This document shows, one piece after another, positions 1 through 4,663 of a stretch of DNA of 5,445 bases. The DNA comes from JAFGPF01 sp964409485 (GTDB lineage Bacteria; Chloroflexota; Dehalococcoidia; Dehalococcoidales; RBG-16-60-22): contig CAYPDM010000087.1 in assembly GCA_964409485.1 (NCBI GenBank), positions 1 to 5,445 of the forward strand, written 5' to 3'. The position numbers were made by a program, and so were the translations under genes. The stretch's first letter is position 1; each line of letters starts with the position of its first letter. The notes beneath the pieces were generated by a model. It searched no databases and was not told where the DNA came from. It worked only from the letters and a program-made list of their open reading frames with translations.

Positions 1-758
1 GCCGCCTGGGCGACGCCCACTCCCTGCACGGCCACGCTCAACCTCTCCACGCTTATCGCCTCCAGCAGGATATCGAAGCCCCGCCCTTCTTCACCGATTA
101 CATTTTCCTCCGGCACGTAAACATCGTCGAGATAGACGACCGAGGTGCCGAGTCCCCGGAGTCCCATGGTCTCGCAGGGCTCGCGGAGGGTAAATCCATC
201 CGAGGAAGAATCGACGATGAAGGCGTTCAGTCCCTCCTCCTTTTCCCTCCGGGCGAAGAGGAGCACCACGTTCAGCGCCGGCGCCAGCGCCATAAACTGC
301 TTCTGTCCGCTGATGATAAAGCCTTTGCCGCTGCGGCGGGCCGTAGTGGTAATCATCCGCGGGTCGGAGCCGGTATCGGCCTCGGTAAAGCCGATGCCCC
401 CCAGCCATTCGCCGCTGGCAAGAGGCGTCAGCAGGCGTTTTTTCTGTTCTTCGGTCCCAAACCGGAAAATCCCCTCTTCCGGGACGGTATTGACCGACAT
501 TATAGCGCCGACGGTCATCGAGGCCCGACAAAGCTGCTCCAGAACCAGGACAAAGCTGACATAGCCTGCGCCGCTGCCGCCGTACTCGGCGGGATACGGC
601 AGACCTCGAAAGCCGCGTTTGCCTATCTCCCGGGCAAGGTCGACGGGGAACTCGCCGGTGCGGTCTATCTCCGCCGCCTTCGGCAGCACTTCTTTAGTCG
701 CAAAGTCCGCGGCCAGACTCTGCAGCATCTTTTCCTGTTCGTTCAGATTAAAATCCAT
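1..758 (-). CDS. Acyl-CoA dehydrogenase (3' end outside window)
   Basis: A flavoprotein of the acyl-CoA dehydrogenase family, which introduces the alpha-beta double bond into an acyl-CoA using FAD and passes electrons to an electron-transfer flavoprotein in the cytoplasm. I translated 252 residues from ATG at 756-758, preceded by GGAG (766-769) with a 7-nt spacer. Residues 1-115 fit the helical N-terminal domain. The middle beta domain carries the FAD/substrate signature GFTEADTGSDP at 123-133, and the C-terminal helical domain begins near GEEGRGFDI (222-230). The usual length is about 380 residues, so roughly one third, including the usual catalytic glutamate region, lies beyond base 1. The flavin-contact segment reads K153-Q-F-M-A-L158, where relatives usually have a W/F-I-T/S-N pattern, so the hydroxyl residue is alanine here. 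It lies 18 bp downstream of the prenyltransferase gene and is probably cotranscribed. The family is clear; the substrate cannot be told. Confidence 0.93.
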   Translation of the reverse strand, partial: MDFNLNEQEKMLQSLAADFATKEVLPKAAEIDRTGEFPVDLAREIGKRGFRGLPYPAEYGGSGAGYVSFVLVLEQLCRASMTVGAIMSVNTVPEEGIFRFGTEEQKKRLLTPLASGEWLGGIGFTEADTGSDPRMITTTARRSGKGFIISGQKQFMALAPALNVVLLFARREKEEGLNAFIVDSSSDGFTLREPCETMGLRGLGTSVVYLDDVYVPEENVIGEEGRGFDILLEAISVERLSVAVQGVGVAQA

Positions 759-776
759 TTTATTTCTCCGTAAATC

Positions 777-1700
777 TCATCCCAGAAGCCGGATATCCAG
801 GCACATGACCAGGAATATCGCCCCCAGATAGGGAAAGGCCGATAAGCGGTACAGCCTCCAGGAATCTTTCGACGCGTGGGAAATGACCAGCCGGGAAACG
901 GCATAGACCATGACGAGTCCCAGGACATTGGCCAGTGCCAGATACAGCCAGCTAAATCCGCCGACGTAGTAAAGGCCGATGGAAGCCGCGTATAAAACCA
1001 GCGAAAAAACCAGTAAAATTTTAACAGATTCCCTGGCTTCCAGGTTGATGGGGAAGTAGTTCAGTCCTGCCTGCCGGTAGTCATCACGGTGGGCGATATT
1101 GACACTCCAGACATGCAGCGGCAGCCAGGCGGCAATCATCACGCAGAGCAGCAGCAGCTCCCATTCCAAAGTCTGCCTTATCGCCAGCCACCCCATGAGA
1201 ATCGGCGCGCAGCTGGCGAGTACCCCTTGAGGATAAACGCAGGTCACCTTCTTTCGCCAGGTGGCGGCCACCAGCGTGCCGAAGGCATCGGCCAGAAAAA
1301 CAAAGGGGTGCAAATACCAAGCCAGTGCCAGGCCGATAAGAATCAGGCCGATAACTAAAGGCAGCACCTTCCGGTGGGGATAGATAATCCTTGAAGGCAG
1401 CACCCGCAAACAGGTGCGCTGCATACGAACATCAATATTGCGGTCCAGATAGTTGGTCAATCCATTGGCGCCGGCGGAGGCTATCAGGACGGCCGCCAGG
1501 ACAAGGGCAAGACGTGGTGTTAGCTGTCCCTGACCGGCGATTATCGCCGTACAGAGTCCGATAAAGGCCAGCAGCACGCTCGGCAGAGGTTTTAGAACCT
1601 CGATATAGTTGACCACCCTGCCGATTGACGTGCTTCTTCTACGCGACAGGTCTGCTTTTTTACCGTCCCTTACAACTACCTGCGAATAATCTGTTACCAT
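777..1700 (-). CDS. UbiA-family prenyltransferase, protoheme IX farnesyltransferase (CtaB)-like
   Basis: An integral-membrane prenyltransferase that would attach an isoprenoid chain from a prenyl diphosphate to an acceptor; CtaB converts protoheme IX to heme O. The protein has 307 residues and eight or nine hydrophobic segments, starting near 38-56. The first Asp-rich motif is at 83-99 (N83-Y-L-D86-R-N-I-D90, then R95-T96 and R99), close to the CtaB pattern. WLPLHVWSV (192-200) followed by HRDDY (204-208) and AGLNYFP (211-217) matches the second CtaB-type region. Differences include T82 where CtaB usually has Asn and V100 where it usually has Pro after the Arg. An upstream in-frame GTG at 1721 would add seven residues, but ATG at 1698-1700 has GGAG 7 nt away, so I prefer it. 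No cytochrome oxidase genes are nearby, so the acceptor is uncertain. Confidence 0.85.
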   Translation of the reverse strand: MVTDYSQVVVRDGKKADLSRRRSTSIGRVVNYIEVLKPLPSVLLAFIGLCTAIIAGQGQLTPRLALVLAAVLIASAGANGLTNYLDRNIDVRMQRTCLRVLPSRIIYPHRKVLPLVIGLILIGLALAWYLHPFVFLADAFGTLVAATWRKKVTCVYPQGVLASCAPILMGWLAIRQTLEWELLLLCVMIAAWLPLHVWSVNIAHRDDYRQAGLNYFPINLEARESVKILLVFSLVLYAASIGLYYVGGFSWLYLALANVLGLVMVYAVSRLVISHASKDSWRLYRLSAFPYLGAIFLVMCLDIRLLG

Positions 1701-1707
1701 AAATACA

Positions 1708-1711
1708 CTCC
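1708..1711 (-). promoter_or_regulatory. Ribosome binding site that decides the prenyltransferase start
   Basis: GGAG on the minus strand lies 7 nt before the ATG at 1698-1700. It falls inside the extension that would be read from the upstream GTG at 1721, which argues for the shorter protein. Confidence 0.7.
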
Positions 1712-1807
1712 AATTATACACAATATGCTTTATACAGGCTAGGACGGTAATCTGCCTGACCCTGCCTGTGTTTACTATTCGGTGGGTATTGTATTAATAT
1801 AGGGGCA

Positions 1808-2380
1808 GTGAAAGCAGAACTGAAGAAATTACTGGCAGAAAAACAGAAACGGTATATTAATGACCCCGACCGCGTGCCTTCGGCGGTATTAATCCCCATC
1901 TATAAAAACGAGGGAGAGTACCATATCGTCTTTATCAGGCGGACGGATACGGTTAAAACACACAAAGGCCAGATATCCTTCCCGGGTGGAACACGTGAAG
2001 CCAGCGATGCGACACTGCTGGATACCGCCATCAGGGAGAGCGGTGAGGAGGTAGGCCTGCTCTCCGAGGATATCGAGGTCCTGGGCGAACTTGACGACGA
2101 GGTAACGACAACGTCCAACTACGTGGTCACCCCTTTTGTCGCTATTATACCCTGTCCCTACTCGTTCGTTATCAATAAAGGCGAGGTTGATGAAATTATA
2201 AAAGTGCCCGTGGCAGCGCTCATGGACAGTGATTGCCTCAAACCCGATATCGAGTTTCTCAACGGCAGGGAAATCGTTTCTTATACATACAACTACAATG
2301 GCAATGTAATCTGGGGCGCCACCGCCCGGATACTGAACAAGCTGCTGGGAATAATCGGGCATATTCCGGCGGATGATTAA
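1808..2380 (+). CDS. Nudix hydrolase, CoA diphosphatase (NudL/CoA pyrophosphatase) type
   Basis: A cytoplasmic 190-residue Nudix enzyme, expected to cut coenzyme A or acyl-CoA at the diphosphate to give 3',5'-ADP and (acyl-)phosphopantetheine. The subfamily signature ahead of the Nudix box is visible: R44-R45 and H52-K-G-Q-I-S-F-P-G-G61. The Nudix box follows, with D67 in the usual acidic position and R76-E77-S-G-E80-E81-V-G83 as the metal-binding helix. The one-residue offset between the GG and the RExxEE is usual for the CoA subfamily. The start is GTG at 1808, since no ATG exists in frame until residue 139. The AGGGG at 1801-1805 is only 2 nt from the start codon, which is unusually close. 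The gene diverges from the prenyltransferase/acyl-CoA dehydrogenase pair and converges on the OB-fold gene. Turnover of CoA esters would suit an acyl-CoA metabolising neighbourhood, but that link is inference. Confidence 0.9.
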   Translation: MKAELKKLLAEKQKRYINDPDRVPSAVLIPIYKNEGEYHIVFIRRTDTVKTHKGQISFPGGTREASDATLLDTAIRESGEEVGLLSEDIEVLGELDDEVTTTSNYVVTPFVAIIPCPYSFVINKGEVDEIIKVPVAALMDSDCLKPDIEFLNGREIVSYTYNYNGNVIWGATARILNKLLGIIGHIPADD

Positions 2381-2430
2381 AGGGCAAACCGTGTATCAGG
2401 TGGTGAAAGGCTGAAAGGTACCGGGCATTT
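2381..2430. other. Convergent intergenic spacer without a clear terminator
   Basis: The 50 bp between the stop of the Nudix gene and the stop of the OB-fold gene hold only short palindromes such as GGTACC. I see no GC-rich stem followed by a T run on either strand, so I cannot assign a bidirectional terminator here. Confidence 0.5.
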
Positions 2431-2855
2431 CTAGCCGGCGACCAGGACGCATTCCTTGAAAAGGATATTCTTACCGTAGCCGTCGTACTTACCCTGCATC
2501 GTTACCGTCTGCCCCTCTTTAAGTCGGTTCATCGGGCTCATGGCCTCTTTCTCGAAAGAACAGCGGACGCTCCATACCATCTTTTTCTGTGAGCCGGTAA
2601 GAATAATATAGCGAACGTCGATATGGTCACGGATAAATATTTTACTCACCGTACCGGTTACCGATAGCGTTTTGCCTGATAATTTGGTGTGCGTCCCCAC
2701 CATATTCCCCCGGTAAAGCTCATCCAGCTGGTCGACGCTTATCTCCATTCCTTCCGTGACGTTCTCCAGCTTCGGCGCTTCCGCTGCTACAGTTTCTGGT
2801 TCCGGTTCGGGTTCAGGCGCCGGTTCAGGCGCCGGTTCAGGTTCAGGCTCCGGCT
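2431..2855 (-). CDS. C-terminal part of a zinc-ribbon/OB-fold protein: Pro-Glu linker and tRNA_anti-like OB domain
   Basis: An open frame of 140 codons enters from the N gap and ends at TAG (2431-2433). The first 20 residues are a Pro-Glu/Pro-Ala repeat, then about 15 linker residues, then an OB-fold domain of about 105 residues. That domain follows the pattern of tRNA_anti-like (PF12869-type) domains: an initial helix (VDQLDELYRGN), a GKTLSVTGTVSKI strand pair, YIILTG, RCSFEKEAM, LKEGQTVTMQGKYDGYG and a closing FKECVLV. An internal ATG at 2748 could be read as a start, but the purine-rich stretch abuts it with no spacer and the frame stays open upstream. I therefore take it as the continuation of the zinc-ribbon piece at 2956-3116. 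OB folds often bind nucleic acid or oligosaccharide; the ligand here is unknown. Confidence 0.8.
2794..2853 (-). repeat. Low-complexity Pro-Glu/Pro-Ala coding repeat
   Basis: Hexamer-based tandem repeats encode ten Pro-Glu or Pro-Ala dipeptides. On the plus strand the 12-mer GTTCAGGCGCCG occurs twice in tandem (2811-2822 and 2823-2834), followed by two GTTCAG hexamers. The array runs into the N gap, so its full length is unknown. In the protein it would form a stiff, acidic, extended linker between the zinc ribbon and the OB fold. Confidence 0.85.
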
Positions 2856-2955
2856 NNNNNNNNNNNNNNNNNNNNNNNNNNNNNNNNNNNNNNNNNNNNN
2901 NNNNNNNNNNNNNNNNNNNNNNNNNNNNNNNNNNNNNNNNNNNNNNNNNNNNNNN
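2856..2955. other. Assembly gap of 100 N
   Basis: Exactly 100 undetermined bases, the conventional size for a gap of unknown length. It begins within the Pro-Glu repeat, which is the likely reason that assembly failed. The flanking frames (codon tops at 3116 and 2748) join only if the true length is 2 modulo 3, so the literal 100 cannot be right if this is one intact gene. Confidence 0.97.
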
Positions 2956-3116
2956 GGGGATACCGACCGCCAGGCGGAACTCTTTTCCTCTTGAATCTCC
3001 CGGTAAGTTTTATCTATCTTCTTATAAGCCTTCGACATAAGCGGATACCCGCACCACTGGCAAACCCAGTCCTCGGTTCGCATAGTCTGTCGGCCGCAAT
3101 TAGGACAAGCTGGCAT
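2956..3116 (-). CDS. N-terminal part of the zinc-ribbon/OB-fold protein
   Basis: Fifty-three codons run from ATG at 3114-3116 into the N gap. GAGG (3123-3126) lies 6 nt before that ATG, which makes it a better start than the in-frame ATG at 3143. The sequence begins with a compact zinc ribbon: C4-P-N-C7 and C19-Q-W-C22-G-Y-P-L, with a 'TEDWVCQWCGYP' core. A charged segment rich in Lys and Glu follows (about 28-48: KKIDKTYREIQEEK), probably helical. I know of no assigned function. The architecture of an N-terminal zinc ribbon, acidic Pro-Glu linker and C-terminal OB fold resembles uncharacterised proteins I recall from Dehalococcoidia. There is no signal peptide or membrane segment in the visible part, so it is probably cytoplasmic. 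It diverges from the dnaJ operon across 213 bp that carry three inverted repeats. Confidence 0.8.
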
Positions 3117-3176
3117 GTTTTTCCTCACCCATAGATTACACATGATAGCGGCATCTTGTCAACTGGTAAAATAGTA

Positions 3177-3198
3177 CTGGAAAGAAAGTCATTTCCAG
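3177..3198. promoter_or_regulatory. Inverted repeat CTGGAAA-N8-TTTCCAG
   Basis: A perfect 7-bp dyad with an 8-nt spacer in the divergent intergenic region, upstream of both the zinc-ribbon gene and dnaJ. It is a possible operator. It has no T run on either side, so it does not look like an intrinsic terminator. Confidence 0.4.
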
Positions 3199-3199
3199 C

Positions 3200-3220
3200 G
3201 TAATCCGCGCGTAAGATTAC
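3200..3220. promoter_or_regulatory. Inverted repeat GTAATC-N9-GATTAC
   Basis: A perfect 6-bp dyad with a 9-nt spacer, starting 2 bp after the previous inverted repeat. Its overall size of 21 bp equals that of an HspR-type HAIR site, but the arms do not match CTTGAGT/ACTCAAG. It is a possible operator. Confidence 0.35.
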
Positions 3221-3236
3221 CGACAATCGTTGATAT

Positions 3237-3258
3237 AGTTAACATTCCTGTATTAACT
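3237..3258. promoter_or_regulatory. Inverted repeat AGTTAA-N10-TTAACT upstream of the dnaJ promoter
   Basis: A perfect 6-bp dyad with a 10-nt spacer that ends 14 bp before the -35 hexamer of the dnaJ promoter. Its position suits a regulator binding site, but the region is AT-rich and a chance dyad is possible. Confidence 0.35.
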
Positions 3259-3272
3259 TTTCTTATTATATA

Positions 3273-3301
3273 TTGACAATTTACCTGAAAAGTTTTATAA
3301 T
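3273..3301 (+). promoter_or_regulatory. Consensus sigma-70 promoter for dnaJ-hspR-clpB
   Basis: TTGACA at 3273-3278 and TATAAT at 3296-3301 are separated by exactly 17 bp, a 12/12 match to the housekeeping promoter consensus. Transcription should start near 3308, giving a leader of about 22 nt before the dnaJ ATG at 3330. A full-strength housekeeping promoter in front of a chaperone operon fits control by a repressor rather than by a heat-shock sigma factor. Confidence 0.88.
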
Positions 3302-3318
3302 ATAACCAGGATTATTAT

Positions 3319-3322
3319 GGGG
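3319..3322 (+). promoter_or_regulatory. Ribosome binding site that decides the dnaJ start
   Basis: GGGG sits 7 nt before the ATG at 3330 but only 1 nt before the in-frame ATG at 3324. It therefore favours the protein beginning M-A-G-K-N. Confidence 0.6.
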
Positions 3323-3329
3323 TATGTTT

Positions 3330-4325
3330 ATGGCAGGTAAAAATTATTACGACCTGCTGGACGTCAAGAAGAGCGCCAGCGATAAAGAAATAAAGCAGGC
3401 TTACCGCCGTCTGGCGCGCAAGTATCACCCGGACGTAAACTCGGGCGATAAGTCCGCCGAGGCGAAGTTCAAGGAGATAAACGCCGCTTATGAAGTACTT
3501 TCGGACAAAGATAAACGGAAGAAGTACGATAAATACGGCGATAAATGGCAGTACGCCGACCAGTTTGAACAGGCCGAGCGGCAGCAGGCGCAGCACCGGC
3601 AGTATTCACCGGGTGGCGGCGAAAGCTTCCGTTTCGGGGGGGATATCGGCGGGCTGGACAGTATCTTCAACGAGTTATTCGGAGGCGGGCGCAGTCGCAG
3701 TTTTCACCGCCGCTCGCAGCCGGGGCGCGGCCACGACCTGGAATCGCCAATCGAAGTAACGCTGGAGGAAGCCTGCAGCGGCACCAAACGCACCATCAGC
3801 CTCCAGATGGAGGAGCCGTGCCCGGTGTGTAAAGGTAGCGGGATGATTCAAAACCTGCCCTGCTCGACATGCCGCGGCGCCGGCGTAACGCCCAATATCA
3901 AACGACTCGAAGTAAAGATCCCGGCGGGTGTGGCCACCGGCTCGCGGATACGCATCGCCGGCAAGGGACAGCCGAGTTATAGCGGCGGCACCAGCGGCGA
4001 CCTTTATCTGAAGATAACGGTAAGACCGCACGCGAAATTCGAACGCCGCGGCGATAATCTGCATGTCGATGTGCCGGTGCCCCTGGTTACAGCTATTCTG
4101 GGCGGCGAAGTCCAAGTGCCGACACCAAAGGGCAAACTGGCATTGAAGATACCGCCGGAAACCCAGAACGGGCGCGTCTTCCGCCTCTCCGGACAGGGTA
4201 TGCCCCACCTCGGCAAGTCCGCGAAGGGCGACCTTATAGCAAAAGTCAGTATTGTCCTGCCTACGGGACTATCTGACAAAGAAAAAGATATATTCAGGCA
4301 ATTGAGTGAGATGCGACCGGCCTGA
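3330..4325 (+). CDS. dnaJ: DnaJ/Hsp40 co-chaperone with a half-size zinc domain
   Basis: A 331-residue J-domain co-chaperone that would deliver unfolded clients to DnaK and stimulate its ATPase in the cytoplasm. Domains in order are a J domain (about 5-70) with the HPD motif at 33-35; a Gly/Phe-rich and Gln-rich linker (about 75-125, including GGGESFRFGG); client-binding beta domains (about 134-310) beginning GRGHDLESPIEVTLEEA; and a short tail. Inserted in the first beta domain are two zinc motifs, C164-PV-C167-KGSG and C178-ST-C181-RGAG. Classical DnaJ has four such motifs and about 375 residues. The 6-residue spacing and the following IPAG (197-200) match motifs III and IV, so motifs I and II seem to be missing. 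It could equally be called a CbpA-like DnaJ. It is the first gene of the operon, 18 bp before hspR. ATG 3330 is chosen over 3324 on ribosome-site spacing. Confidence 0.92.
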   Translation: MAGKNYYDLLDVKKSASDKEIKQAYRRLARKYHPDVNSGDKSAEAKFKEINAAYEVLSDKDKRKKYDKYGDKWQYADQFEQAERQQAQHRQYSPGGGESFRFGGDIGGLDSIFNELFGGGRSRSFHRRSQPGRGHDLESPIEVTLEEACSGTKRTISLQMEEPCPVCKGSGMIQNLPCSTCRGAGVTPNIKRLEVKIPAGVATGSRIRIAGKGQPSYSGGTSGDLYLKITVRPHAKFERRGDNLHVDVPVPLVTAILGGEVQVPTPKGKLALKIPPETQNGRVFRLSGQGMPHLGKSAKGDLIAKVSIVLPTGLSDKEKDIFRQLSEMRPA

Positions 4326-4343
4326 TGGTAAGGTGAGGTGACC

Positions 4344-4661
4344 ATGAACAGAGACGAATACGATACCGAGCCCCGCTACGTGATAAGCGTGGCGGCCAGA
4401 ATGCTGGAGGTGCGGACCCATACCCTGCGCTACTACGAAAGGGTCGGCATCATCGAGCCGAGACGCTCCCGGGGAAACGTACGTTTATATTCGGACAGGG
4501 ATATAGCCGTTCTCCAGAGAGTCAAGACCCTGGTGGACGACTTGGGTATCAACCTGCCGGGAGTGGAGGTTGTCCTGCGCATGATAGAGCGCGTGGGGGA
4601 ACTGCAAAACGAGCTGGAACAGGCCCGGCAGGAGATTAATGAATTGCGGGGAGGTAAATAA
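4344..4661 (+). CDS. hspR: HspR-type MerR-family heat-shock repressor
   Basis: A 105-residue DNA-binding regulator. In known cases HspR represses chaperone operons, often needs DnaK or a J-protein partner, and binds HAIR inverted repeats as a dimer. The N-terminal winged-helix domain of MerR type spans about 11-65: YVISVAARMLEV, then THTLRYYERVGII (26-38), the turn EPRRSRGNVRLYS (39-51) and D53-I-A-V-L. The tail (about 84-102) is a predicted coiled coil rich in Glu, Leu and Gln, suited to dimerisation. There is no effector domain and no cysteine pair for metal binding, as expected for HspR rather than a metal-sensing MerR. ATG 4344 is preferred over the in-frame GTG at 4338, because AGGTGAGG (4331-4338) ends 5 nt before it and overlaps the GTG. 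The setting between dnaJ and clpB is typical and suggests autoregulation of the operon. Confidence 0.9.
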   Translation: MNRDEYDTEPRYVISVAARMLEVRTHTLRYYERVGIIEPRRSRGNVRLYSDRDIAVLQRVKTLVDDLGINLPGVEVVLRMIERVGELQNELEQARQEINELRGGK

Positions 4662-4663
4662 AA

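Noticed and set aside
145..564. Open frames on the plus strand and in another minus frame within the acyl-CoA dehydrogenase gene.
   Set aside because: They are shadows of the dehydrogenase frame, which gives a continuous family-like translation from 758 to the window edge.
1713..1734. TATAAT (1713-1718) and TATAAA (1729-1734) on the minus strand before the prenyltransferase gene.
   Set aside because: Neither has a recognisable -35 at 16-18 bp, and the first would start transcription inside the ribosome binding site. No promoter can be fixed here.
2381..2430. Possible bidirectional terminator between the convergent Nudix and OB-fold genes.
   Set aside because: Only short palindromes (GGTACC, CCGG) occur, with no stable stem and no adjacent T run.
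2756..3040. Plus-strand Gly/Ser-rich and Arg/Phe-rich open frames across the N gap.
   Set aside because: They are antisense readings of the Pro-Glu repeat and pass through unknown bases. The minus-strand reading has a coherent zinc ribbon and OB fold.
3133..3162. Possible minus-strand promoter for the zinc-ribbon gene: TTGACA (3157-3162), N18, TAATCT (3133-3138).
   Set aside because: The -35 is perfect, but the -10 matches only half the consensus. A start about 7 nt downstream would remove part of the Shine-Dalgarno sequence.
3117..3329. CIRCE (TTAGCACTC-N9-GAGTGCTAA) or canonical HAIR element.
   Set aside because: Neither sequence nor a near match was seen; the 9-nt spaced dyad at 3200-3220 has unrelated arms.
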